Source of the DNA: Thermoplasmata archaeon | GTDB taxonomy: Archaea; Thermoplasmatota; Thermoplasmata; Lutacidiplasmatales; UBA184 | NCBI GenBank assembly: GCA_030039995.1 | Contig: JASHUL010000197.1 | Span: forward strand, 1 to 6,014 | Length of the DNA stretch: 6,014 nt | Reading direction: 5' to 3' | Shown: in pieces, positions 1 to 6,014 of the stretch | Layout: the number at the start of each line of letters is the position of its first letter | How positions within the stretch are numbered: the stretch's first letter is position 1 | Notes under the pieces: generated by a model | What the model was told of the DNA's origin: nothing | Seen by the model: only the letters and a program-made list of their open reading frames with translations | The model's database searches: none | Position numbers and translations under genes: made by a program

Positions 1-555
1 GGTGCCGTCCCACCGCAGGCGACGGGCGGGTTGGGCGTCCAAGAGCTCGTTGGCGAGGACGACCCCAGTGGTCGGCCCGACCGCCGCGAGGGAGGCCGCC
101 GAGCGCACCGGAATGCCGGCACGTTCCGCGCCGAGCCGGGCCGCGGCGTCACGTGCCCGGGCGGGCGAACGGTCGACGAGGACGTACTCCGCGACGATCC
201 CGGAAGGTCCGAGCGAGCGCAACAGACCGGCGGCGAGCGTCCCGTCGCCCGGGCCGAGCTCGACGATCGTGAACCGCGCCGGCGAGGAGACCCCACGATA
301 CAGTTCGCGGACCCGCTGGGCGAGGCTCTCGGCGAACAGCGGGTCGACGTGCGCCGCGGTGTAGTAGTCCCCCGACGTCCCGAGCGGCGTGGCCGCGCGC
401 TGGTAGTAGCCGACCGCGTCCGCGTAGAGCGAGATCTCCATGAACCGGTCGCACGGGACGAAGCCCGTCGGGTCCGCGGCCCTCTCGAGTCGCTCCGTCA
501 CGGCTCGGACCCGGGCCTCCTCGGCGGCGTCGAGCGGGGCGGTCGCGTCGGGCAT
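1..555 (-). CDS. MidA/NDUFAF7-family SAM-dependent methyltransferase, N-terminal part (C-terminus off left edge)
   Basis: The frame opens at the ATG at 555-553 and runs 185 codons without a stop to the left edge, so the gene is 3'-truncated by the window. The N-terminal region has DRFMEISLYADAVGYY (36-51), then GTSGDYYTAAHVDPLF (59-74), the signature that precedes the SAM fold in the MidA/NDUFAF7 family (COG1565). SAM-binding motif I is VELGPGDGTLA (98-108). ANELLDA (168-174) matches the family's conserved NELLDA motif. Family members are usually about 350-400 residues, so roughly half is visible. The mitochondrial homologue NDUFAF7 methylates an arginine of a respiratory complex I subunit; the archaeal substrate is unknown to me. 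The start is supported by a purine-rich GGAG-containing leader. It begins 28 nt after the PAC2 stop, so the two are probably co-transcribed. The family call is firm; the substrate is open. Confidence 0.88.
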   Translation of the reverse strand, partial: MPDATAPLDAAEEARVRAVTERLERAADPTGFVPCDRFMEISLYADAVGYYQRAATPLGTSGDYYTAAHVDPLFAESLAQRVRELYRGVSSPARFTIVELGPGDGTLAAGLLRSLGPSGIVAEYVLVDRSPARARDAAARLGAERAGIPVRSAASLAAVGPTTGVVLANELLDAQPARRLRWDGT

Positions 556-570
556 CGCTCCCGCTCCCCC
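556..570 (-). promoter_or_regulatory. Shine-Dalgarno-like purine tract before the methyltransferase
   Basis: Read on the minus strand, the bases just upstream of the ATG at 555 are GGGGGAGCGGGAGCG. They contain two GGAG/GGGAG cores that could pair with the 16S rRNA 3' end. This supports the ATG at 555 over later in-frame starts such as the ATG at 441, which lies inside conserved family sequence. Confidence 0.4.
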
Positions 571-583
571 GACGGCGGACCGG

Positions 584-1368
584 TCAGCCGATGTACCCGA
601 GGTCGTCGCGGGCCGGCGGAGCGCCCGGAGCCCCCGGCTCCGTGGCGTGCTGCTCGGCGTCGTGGATCTTCTGCGCGATCCGGTCGATCTCCTTTGCCTT
701 CGCCTGGAGCGCCGTGAAGTCGAGGTCGATGCGGAGCACCCGGGCGAGCACCTTGAGCACGGCCTCCGCGCTGCGGGGGTCGACGAAATAGCCGCTCGTC
801 TCGCCCATCAGACAGACCCCTTCCATACCGACGAGCCGGCCCAGCCCGAGGAACAGACCGCTCGCGCCGATGAGCCCCCCGCCGGGGTCGTTGCGGGAGA
901 AGACGACCGAGAACTTCTTCATCAGCTCGACCCGCGACGCGCTCGTCGCCGCTCCGAGCACCCGAGGCTCCTCGACGACGCGCCCCTGCGCAAAGCCGGC
1001 GAGGGTGAACACCTCCCGGACGCCGAGCGCGTGGCAGTAGTCGAGGACCCGCTCCGTGATCTCGTACTGGCCCTCGGGACTGATGCCCTGGTAGTCGCCC
1101 CGAGGATCAGGAGGTCGTGCTGGGCCGCGGCGGGTGCCTTCCAGTAGGAGAGGTCGTTCGAGACGAGCCGGATGATCCCCTCCTCGGAGACGTAGACCTG
1201 CGGTGGGAAGAACTTCGAGTGGATCGTCGCGAGCGGTTTCGCGGCGAGCTGGTCGCGCAGATAGTCCGCCGCGAGCTTCCCGACGTTACCGACCCCGGGC
1301 AGACCCTCGACGAGGATCGGTTCCCGAAGCGATACCTTCTCCAGCGTGCGGATGACGACGTCTTCCAC
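584..1368 (-). CDS. PAC2-family protein (archaeal proteasome assembly chaperone homologue), interrupted by a frameshift
   Basis: Two reading frames join into one PAC2-domain protein (COG1938). The first part, from a GTG at 1368, carries PILVEGLPGVGNVGKLAADYL (starting near residue 17), the typical PAC2 N-terminal motif, and reads to LLILG at about 1099. The second part continues as GDYQGISPEGQYEITERV and ends at the TGA at 586-584. It contains FTLAGFAQG, then GETSGYFVDPRSAEAVLKVL, then a C-terminal helix rich in Ala, Lys and Glu. Adding one base to the C run at 1098-1101 gives 261 residues, the usual size for the archaeal family. Eukaryotic PAC2 and archaeal PbaA/PbaB relatives are linked to proteasome assembly. 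The function of this copy is inferred only from the family. GTG at 1368 is the only start codon in frame between the preceding gene's stop and the PAC2 motif. The frame break is either a sequencing or assembly error or a real mutation. Confidence 0.85.
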
Positions 1369-1395
1369 GGCGACCCCACGGACCGAGCCGACCGT

Positions 1396-1410
1396 GGGCG
1401 ATAAAGCCTC
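1396..1410 (-). promoter_or_regulatory. Possible archaeal TATA-like element before the PAC2 gene
   Basis: The minus strand reads GAGGCTTTATCGCCC here. It is a clear AT-rich patch in otherwise GC-dense sequence, centred about 35 nt before the GTG at 1368. An archaeal TATA box at this place would put transcription start roughly 9 nt before the start codon. It lies in the 62-nt gap at 1369-1430, the largest between genes in the window. This is pattern-based only; no BRE is convincing. Confidence 0.3.
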
Positions 1411-1430
1411 GGTTACCGGCGCGTAGGCCG

Positions 1431-2195
1431 CTATCCCGGGGCGCCCTCGAGCGCCCCGGCGAGCCAGCCGGAGTCTCCGACGTGGACCGGGGTGATCCGG
1501 GCGAGGTCGGGGCGATTCGCGACCTTCTCGGTGAACAGGGTGTGGACGTAGCGACCCCCGTGGGGCTCGGCGCGCAGCTGGAAGGCAAGGTCCGCGAGGT
1601 CCTGAAGGAGCCCGTACACGGCGCGGTCGTGGGTGACCGAGTGGATCGTGAGCAGCGCCTGCCCACCGATCGTCTGGCAGCGATGGCGGATCTGTCGTGC
1701 CACCGTCGTCACGTCGTTCGGCTGGAGCACCTCGAAGAAGAAGTCGACCGAGTCGAGCACGAGGCGGAACGGGCGGTCGATGTTCCCGAGGTCGGAGAGC
1801 ATCCGGTTCGTGAGGCTGAACGACTTGGTCACCACCGGATGCGGCTCGGCGCCGACGAGCTGGTCGAGCGTGAGCCCCTGCTCCCGCGCGCGGGCGATGT
1901 CGAGGCCCCGGACCAGCACCCGCTCGTAGTATTCGTCGGCGAGGTTCACGACCTTCACCTCGGTCGGGTCCCAACCGAAGTCGGTGAACGCCCGGCGCAC
2001 ATCGTCCGTCCGCTCGAAGGTCGTGTAGAACAGCACGGGCACGCGCCCGATCCCGGAGTGCGCGAACTGCTTCGCGAGGAGCGGAGCCCCCGAACCCGAG
2101 TCTCCGCTCAGGATCGCGAGCCATCCGGGCGGCAGGGCGGCGAACAACGTCCCGTCGACCTCGGGGATGCCGAAGATCTCCTCGTTCTCGACCAC
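1431..2195 (-). CDS. RecA/KaiC-like ATPase homologue with degenerate Walker A (lysine replaced by alanine)
   Basis: A 254-residue protein from a GTG at 2195 to TAG at 1433-1431. Its N-terminus aligns by eye with the KaiC-like neighbour: FGIPEVDGTLFAALPPG (8-24), then the P-loop strand and loop LSGDSGSGAPLLAKQF (29-44). The Walker A lysine and following Ser/Thr are replaced by Ala37 and Pro38. The acidic position after strand 2 is kept (TTFERTDD, Glu61), as is a Walker B-like strand FRLVLDSVDF (143-152, Asp148). A later strand, QALLTIHSVTH (179-189), fits the RecA core. The fold is therefore preserved while the key phosphate-binding lysine is lost, suggesting a non-hydrolysing or nucleotide-insensitive subunit. 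It follows the preceding gene by 7 nt. No in-frame start lies between the GTG and an upstream stop at 2241-2243, so the start is well bounded. There is no obvious Shine-Dalgarno sequence. The partner and biological process are unknown. Confidence 0.85.
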   Translation of the reverse strand: MVENEEIFGIPEVDGTLFAALPPGWLAILSGDSGSGAPLLAKQFAHSGIGRVPVLFYTTFERTDDVRRAFTDFGWDPTEVKVVNLADEYYERVLVRGLDIARAREQGLTLDQLVGAEPHPVVTKSFSLTNRMLSDLGNIDRPFRLVLDSVDFFFEVLQPNDVTTVARQIRHRCQTIGGQALLTIHSVTHDRAVYGLLQDLADLAFQLRAEPHGGRYVHTLFTEKVANRPDLARITPVHVGDSGWLAGALEGAPG

Positions 2196-2202
2196 GGCCG
2201 TC

Positions 2203-2778
2203 TCAGCGCCCGACGTCGATCGTCTCGTCGACGAGCAGGCTCAGCATCTGCTCGAGCCCCCCGGCCTCCTCGTCGGACGTGAGAAGGATCAGGTTGAGCA
2301 CGTTCCGCGACTTCAGGTTCGTCAGAAAGATGTGGAAGAACTCGGACAGCAGCTCGCGCGGATTGTGGATCGCGAGCGCGTTCAGGCTGTCGACCACGAC
2401 GATGGAGCGCGGGTGCGGGAACTTCCGCAGCAGGTAGTCGACCCGCAGCATGATCTCCTCGAGCGCGCGGGGGGTCTCGATGTACGTCGCGTTCGGGAGC
2501 GGGTTGGAGTAGTTCATCATGATGTGGCTGATCACGTCCACGAACGAAATCCGGTCCGGGGGGACGTCGAGGGCCTGGGCGAGCGACCAGACGAAGGACG
2601 CCGGATTCGTCACGGTGATGTAGATGACGTGCGCGTTCGCCTCGCTCCCCACGTCCCGCAGGGTGGCGTTCAGCACCGCGAAGTAGTGGTCTGCGTACTC
2701 CCGCGCGTCGAGCTTGAGCGCGACCGCGCTGCCGCCGGGCAGGCTGCGCAGCCGCTCCCCGATGTCGGCCGGGGGCAC
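2203..2778 (-). CDS. RecA/KaiC-like protein lacking a P-loop
   Basis: A 191-residue protein from a GTG at 2778 to TGA at 2205-2203. After a glycine turn (LPGGSAVALKLD, 13-24) where a RecA-type ATPase would carry GxxxxGKT, the sequence is AREYADHYFAVLNATL (25-40), with no Walker A at all. The remaining secondary-structure pattern resembles a RecA/KaiC core: strand HVIYITVTNPA (50-60), strand RISFVDV (76-82), a Walker B-like strand SIVVVDSLNALA (125-136, Asp130), and strand LNLILLTSDE (161-170). It lacks the TGI-x-LD lead-in of its neighbours and is shorter than typical KaiC-like proteins. A relationship to P-loop-less archaeal families such as DUF835 is an alternative I cannot exclude. It starts 4 nt after the stop of the intact KaiC-like gene and ends 7 nt before the degenerate paralogue, so translational coupling is likely. 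No specific function can be assigned. Confidence 0.8.
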   Translation of the reverse strand: MPPADIGERLRSLPGGSAVALKLDAREYADHYFAVLNATLRDVGSEANAHVIYITVTNPASFVWSLAQALDVPPDRISFVDVISHIMMNYSNPLPNATYIETPRALEEIMLRVDYLLRKFPHPRSIVVVDSLNALAIHNPRELLSEFFHIFLTNLKSRNVLNLILLTSDEEAGGLEQMLSLLVDETIDVGR

Positions 2779-2782
2779 GGGA

Positions 2783-3580
2783 TTACGCTCCCTCCGGGTG
2801 CCCGCCCTTCAAGTGCGGGGCCATGAGGAGCCCGATCGGGGTGAGCTCGATCACGTACTGCGCTCGCGAGTGGGCCGTGCCGCGCATCTTGACGACCTGG
2901 AGCACCCGAAGGATGTCGCCGGAACGCCGGGTGTTCCAGAGGAGCACCACGCCGTCGACGATCGCCTCCTCGACGCCGTGCATCGAGTACCGACCCTGCG
3001 TCGGCCCGATCTCCGAGACGAGGAGGGACGTGCAGCCGAGGTCGTTCAACGTCTGGCCAAGTCGGAGCATGAAGTCGCGGATCGCTTCGTCCCGGCGGAT
3101 CCGGTAGCAGACCGACGTGAGGCTGTCGAGCACGAGTCGCTTCACCCCGAGGGTCTCGACCAGGTCGTGGATCGTCCGGATCAGGATGTCGATCTCGTCC
3201 GCCGTCATCTCCTCGTGCTCGAGACCGAGCTTGTCGTAGAGCATCGGGAGGTCGACGAAGACGAGCGAGCCGTCGCTGACCAGGTCGGCGCGGAAGAACT
3301 CGAACGTCGAGAGGTTCTGGATCAGCTTCTCGGAGGCTTCGGTGACCGACAGGAACAACGATCGCTCGCCGCGTTCCGCCCCCCGGACCAAGAACTCGAG
3401 ACAGAGGGTCGTCTTGCCGGTCCCCACGCTGCCCGCGACCAGGACCATGTTGCCCCGAGGGATCCCGCCGCCGAGGATGTCGTCGAGACCCGCGATGCCC
3501 GTGGTGCACCGCTCCAGGATTGTGGCCGGAGCCATCAACGCCCGAGGCGGTGGGGACGGCGGTTCCGCCGGCGATTCCAT
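2783..3580 (-). CDS. KaiC-like (RAD55-type) RecA-superfamily ATPase
   Basis: A 265-residue, single-domain ATPase with the full set of KaiC-like signatures. TGIAGLDDILGGGIPRG (27-43) leads into Walker A GSVGTGKTTL (50-59). A catalytic-type glutamate follows strand 2 (SVTEASE, Glu81). Walker B is VKRLVLDSLTSV (146-157, Asp152). KMRGTAHSRAQYVIEL (231-246) matches the conserved C-terminal KaiC motif. The family includes circadian KaiC and many archaeal regulators of motility, DNA repair or signalling, and it usually works as ring oligomers. Only one KaiC-type domain is present, so clock KaiC is unlikely. The proline-rich first 15 residues could be trimmed by a start at Met16 (ATG at 3535), but the ATG at 3580 sits 27 nt after the preceding gene. 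It heads a tight three-gene run whose next two products are ATPase-like but have lost the P-loop, so it is probably the only active subunit of that set. Confidence 0.93.
   Translation of the reverse strand: MESPAEPPSPPPRALMAPATILERCTTGIAGLDDILGGGIPRGNMVLVAGSVGTGKTTLCLEFLVRGAERGERSLFLSVTEASEKLIQNLSTFEFFRADLVSDGSLVFVDLPMLYDKLGLEHEEMTADEIDILIRTIHDLVETLGVKRLVLDSLTSVCYRIRRDEAIRDFMLRLGQTLNDLGCTSLLVSEIGPTQGRYSMHGVEEAIVDGVVLLWNTRRSGDILRVLQVVKMRGTAHSRAQYVIELTPIGLLMAPHLKGGHPEGA
2788..2795 (-). promoter_or_regulatory. Shine-Dalgarno-like site for the P-loop-less gene, inside the preceding gene
   Basis: The minus strand reads GGAGGGAG, ending 9 nt before the GTG at 2778. It lies in the last codons of the KaiC-like gene (its Glu-Gly-Ala end), which supports the GTG start and coupled translation. 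Confidence 0.45.
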
Positions 3581-3599
3581 CGGCAGAATCGAGCTTCCT

Positions 3600-3622
3600 C
3601 AACCCCTTTAGGATTTTCCTTC
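3600..3622 (-). promoter_or_regulatory. Possible TATA-like promoter for the KaiC-like operon
   Basis: An AT-rich patch, read on the minus strand as AGGAAAATCCTAAAGGGG, overlaps the stop codon of the upstream ATPase gene and lies about 30 nt before the ATG at 3580. The spacing would suit an archaeal TATA box giving a short-leader or leaderless transcript. The match to a TATA consensus is weak, and read-through from the upstream gene is equally possible. Confidence 0.25.
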
Positions 3623-6014
3623 GTCTTCCGCCGGTCGGCGGAGCTCCGGACCCAACTCAGGCGAGGCGCCGGGAAGCCGCCCCGGCACGATCCACCATTT
3701 CGTCCCACGGTCGGTCCGCTCAACGCGGACGATCGCGCCCGCCCGATGGAGGAGGCTTCCTGCACCCCGAACCCCGATGCCCGTCGGGTCGACCGTGTCC
3801 CGTAATGACGCCAACGACACCGGAAACGGTGCGTTCGGGTCCGACTCGCACGCTCGTCGTCGGACCTCCTCGATCACGTCCTCCGGAGTCGGCCCGGGAC
3901 TCGAGGGAGCGTTCGGGCGGTTCGCGGAGAACCCGGACGGGGCGGTCGCGACCTCCGACGCGACGGGGGTCGACCGCAAGGCTCCGCCCGGGTCCTCGAA
4001 CCACGGACGCGCCGAGGGGACGCGGACGGTCCGTATTCGGCCGGTCGCCTCCCCTTTCCCCAGAAACACCGCGGCTTCGCCGCGAGGGAGGGAAAGGATC
4101 GCGTCCACGGGCATCCCATCGCGGAATCGGACGAGTTCCCGGGCCTCCTCGGAGGATCCGCGGAACGAGACCCAATCCGCGACGTTCGTACGTACCGCCT
4201 CGACCACGGCGGCCGGAAGGGACGAGAGCGCCTGGGTCGCGAGGACGACGTGGACGTTGCCGTGCCGTCCGAGCCGGAGCATCTCGGCCAGGCTCTCATG
4301 GCCGTACCACTGGGCCTCGTCCAACAGCACGAACGTCTTGGACCGGTCGCTCCGCGCGAGCAGTTCCGACCAGAGAAGCGCGAGGTAGACGGAAAGGAGG
4401 TAGCGCGACGTCACCTCCCCCACGGACGCCGCGGCGCCGGAAACGAGCACGGCGCGGCCCCGGGTGACCCACTCGCTTGCCCCCGTGTTCCTGTGGGGGT
4501 CGCAGAGCATACGACGCAACACCGAGTTCCCGGTCACCTCGTGCAGCAGGCGCAGCGCTCCGTCCGCGTCTTCGGGGCGGGCGCGGATCCGCTCCGCGAG
4601 TTCGTTCGCGGGCTCTACGGCCGCGGGGGGTAGCGTGCGGAATCCTCGGCCCCCGGAGGCGAGCAAGCGGTGGGCGTCCACCAACGAGCCGCCCGGCAAA
4701 GCCGCGGCGACGCGCAGCGCGCGGAGCAGCATCTCTTCCAGGCGGGGCCCCCAAAACGAGGTTTCCGGATACCGGCTCGAACGAACTCGGCGCAGCGCGT
4801 GGACCAGGTCGTTGAGCTCTCGTTCGGCTCGCGCGGGGTCGCCGGACCGGGCCTCGTGGGCCCCGCGGAGAGCGTTCAGCCCGGGACCCGACAAGGCGTC
4901 GATCCAGAGGAGTCGGTCGCCGAGACCGACCGCCAGTTCTCGTCGCACCGCCTCGGCCGTCTCCCCGATCGGGTCGAGGAGGACCAACCCCGAGCGGCGG
5001 GCGGCGCGTCGAGCCACCGCGACCAGCAACGAGCTCTTCCCCATCCCGGTCTCCCCGAGGATCGCGAGATGCCGGCCCTGGTCTCGTTCGACCGGTGGAC
5101 CGACCACGCGACCGGCCGGGTCGCGTCCGAGCGGTAGTACCGGTCCGGCGGAATCTCGCAGGACGGGCGTTCCCGCCGTCGAGCTCCCCCAGAGCCCTGG
5201 GAGCACGTGGAGGAGTTCCGCTTCGCCGGTGGCGAATCCGAGCTGGCCGAGGGACGTCCAGGATCGAATGGGTCGAGCCCATAGACCGTTGCCGTTCTCG
5301 CCCCGCGTCGCCGCTTCGGCCGCTCGACGGAGTGTCGGGTCCCCGGCCGTTCCCTTCCGGGTCCGACCATCCTCGTAGAGCAGCGCCCGGACTCGCCACA
5401 TCGGTGCGTGCTCGATCTCCAGAGCGTCCGGGCGGCCGGGCTCGTGGTCGAGGCCCGCCGCGGTACCCCGTCGACGGGGAGCCCCCGCCCCCGCGCCGGT
5501 AGCCCGAGCGGCGGTCAAAAACCGGCCTGAGCTCGAAGAGATTCCTAGCTCGACGCGAGCCCCGCGCGGGACGGTCTGTAGCGCGGCGGACAGCGACTCG
5601 CTAAGGGACGCTCCGTCGGCGAGGGTGCGCAGCGCGATCGGCCACGCTCGGTGCCGTAGCATCTCCCATTGCGGGCCGGGGGGCTTCGACACCGGGGGCG
5701 GCCAGGTTTGGACCCACTCCGCGCCGCCGTACGCCGGCACGAGCAGCCGGGATGCCCACCGGGTGCTCGCCGCGTCGTCCGTGAGCAGCTGGAGCGCTCC
5801 TTCCGGACCGGAGGTCGCGCAGAGTCGGAAAACGACGCCCGCCGCGTGACCGGCGCGGAGCGCGGTTCCCACGGCGATCGGCCGACCGTCGAAGCCCTTC
5901 GGACGAGCGACAAGTGCGGGCGCGGGGCGGTACGTCCAACGGTGGGCCGGGGTCAACATCTCGAGCGCCGACGCATCACGTCGGGCCGAGGCGATTTCGG
6001 CGGCGACGAGGGGT
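3608..6014 (-). CDS. HerA/VirB4/TraG-class ATPase with C-terminal winged-helix-like domain (N-terminus off right edge)
   Basis: Numbering from the in-frame ATG at 5959, Walker A is GETGMGKSS (302-310), Walker B is VLLDEAQW (544-551, Asp547-Glu548), and the polar sensor strand is VVLATQAL (571-578). RTNVADWVSFR (590-600) then matches the typical HerA/VirB4 post-sensor strand. This places it in the FtsK-HerA superfamily of ring ATPases that pump DNA or proteins. The roughly 300 residues before Walker A show no membrane segments or clear motif and may be the substrate or ring-assembly domain seen in conjugation-type ATPases. After a Ser/Pro-rich linker, residues about 690-760 (including LASLRDTVDPTGIGVRGAGSL-type helices and a WWIVPG strand) look like a winged helix. 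The frame stays open for 18 more codons upstream of the ATG with coding-like codon use, and no Shine-Dalgarno precedes that ATG, so the real start is probably outside the window. No nurA, mre11 or secretion genes are nearby, so its substrate is unknown. Confidence 0.85.
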   Translation of the reverse strand, partial: PLVAAEIASARRDASALEMLTPAHRWTYRPAPALVARPKGFDGRPIAVGTALRAGHAAGVVFRLCATSGPEGALQLLTDDAASTRWASRLLVPAYGGAEWVQTWPPPVSKPPGPQWEMLRHRAWPIALRTLADGASLSESLSAALQTVPRGARVELGISSSSGRFLTAARATGAGAGAPRRRGTAAGLDHEPGRPDALEIEHAPMWRVRALLYEDGRTRKGTAGDPTLRRAAEAATRGENGNGLWARPIRSWTSLGQLGFATGEAELLHVLPGLWGSSTAGTPVLRDSAGPVLPLGRDPAGRVVGPPVERDQGRHLAILGETGMGKSSLLVAVARRAARRSGLVLLDPIGETAEAVRRELAVGLGDRLLWIDALSGPGLNALRGAHEARSGDPARAERELNDLVHALRRVRSSRYPETSFWGPRLEEMLLRALRVAAALPGGSLVDAHRLLASGGRGFRTLPPAAVEPANELAERIRARPEDADGALRLLHEVTGNSVLRRMLCDPHRNTGASEWVTRGRAVLVSGAAASVGEVTSRYLLSVYLALLWSELLARSDRSKTFVLLDEAQWYGHESLAEMLRLGRHGNVHVVLATQALSSLPAAVVEAVRTNVADWVSFRGSSEEARELVRFRDGMPVDAILSLPRGEAAVFLGKGEATGRIRTVRVPSARPWFEDPGGALRSTPVASEVATAPSGFSANRPNAPSSPGPTPEDVIEEVRRRACESDPNAPFPVSLASLRDTVDPTGIGVRGAGSLLHRAGAIVRVERTDRGTKWWIVPGRLPGASPELGPELRRPAEDEGKS

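Noticed and set aside
149..454. Minus-strand open frame of 101 codons inside the methyltransferase
   Set aside because: It is out of frame with the MidA-type protein and its product is Arg/Gly-rich without motifs, so it is a frame shadow.
1090..1110. Programmed -1 ribosomal frameshift in the PAC2 gene
   Set aside because: The site reads CTC GGG GCG in the upstream frame, which is not an X XXY YYZ slippery heptamer. I saw no convincing downstream structure, and PAC2 genes are not known to me to need frameshifting.
31..1147. Overlapping plus-strand open frames across the methyltransferase and PAC2 genes
   Set aside because: The minus-strand frames carry family motifs (VELGPGDG, NELLDA, EGLPGVGNVG). 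The plus-strand products are low-complexity and motif-free.
1369..2124. Upstream part of the minus-strand frame that includes the PAC2 N-terminus
   Set aside because: Before the GTG at 1368 this frame is an Arg/Pro/Ala-rich shadow of the degenerate RecA-like gene. Only the part from 1368 onward matches PAC2.
1482..2282. Plus-strand open frame of 266 codons opposite the degenerate RecA-like gene
   Set aside because: Composition is that of an antisense shadow (very high Arg, Glu, Val and His). The opposite strand encodes a recognisable RecA fold with correct operon spacing.
2670..3602. Minus-strand open frame of 310 codons overlapping the KaiC-like gene
   Set aside because: It is out of frame with the motif-bearing ATPase and its product is Arg/Gly/Pro/Asp-rich and domain-free.
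3581..3607. Terminator between the HerA-like and KaiC-like genes
   Set aside because: The 27 nt after the stop have no T run on the minus strand and no stable hairpin, so nothing supports termination there.
2714..3805. Long plus-strand open frame (363 codons) opposite the KaiC-like and neighbouring genes
   Set aside because: It is antisense to genes with clear conserved motifs, its product is rich in Arg, Asp, Glu and Val with no recognisable domain, and long antisense frames are expected in GC-rich DNA.

Overview
This is a very GC-rich window in which every gene I can support is on the minus strand, so it is transcribed from right to left. The gene content points to an archaeon: a KaiC/RAD55-type RecA-superfamily ATPase with two divergent relatives, a PAC2-family proteasome-assembly-chaperone homologue of the archaeal type, and a HerA/VirB4-like ATPase. 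The base composition and the tandem RecA-like genes would suit a high-GC Thermoplasmatota lineage. That placement is a guess from gene content, not a demonstrated assignment.

In order of transcription: (1) 6014-3608 is a HerA/VirB4/TraG-class ATPase with a C-terminal winged-helix-like tail, whose frame stays open to the right edge. (2) 3580-2783 is an intact KaiC-like RecA-fold ATPase. (3) 2778-2203 is a RecA/KaiC-like protein with a Walker B-like strand but no P-loop. (4) 2195-1431 is a RecA/KaiC-like protein whose Walker A lysine is replaced by alanine. (5) 1368-584 is a PAC2-family protein interrupted by an apparent single-base loss in a four-C run at 1098-1101. (6) 555-1 is the N-terminal half of a MidA/NDUFAF7-family SAM-dependent methyltransferase that runs off the left edge.

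Genes 2, 3 and 4 are separated by 4 and 7 nt, so they look like one operon. They combine one apparently competent ATPase with two partners that seem unable to bind ATP in the usual way. This suggests a heteromeric RecA/KaiC-like assembly with one active and two structural or regulatory subunits, and it is the most interesting system here. The largest gap, 62 nt, lies before the PAC2 gene and holds a TATA-like AT-rich patch, so PAC2 and the methyltransferase may form a second transcription unit. No RNA genes, CRISPR arrays, insertion sequences or convincing terminators were seen. No stretch longer than about 65 bases lacks a gene.
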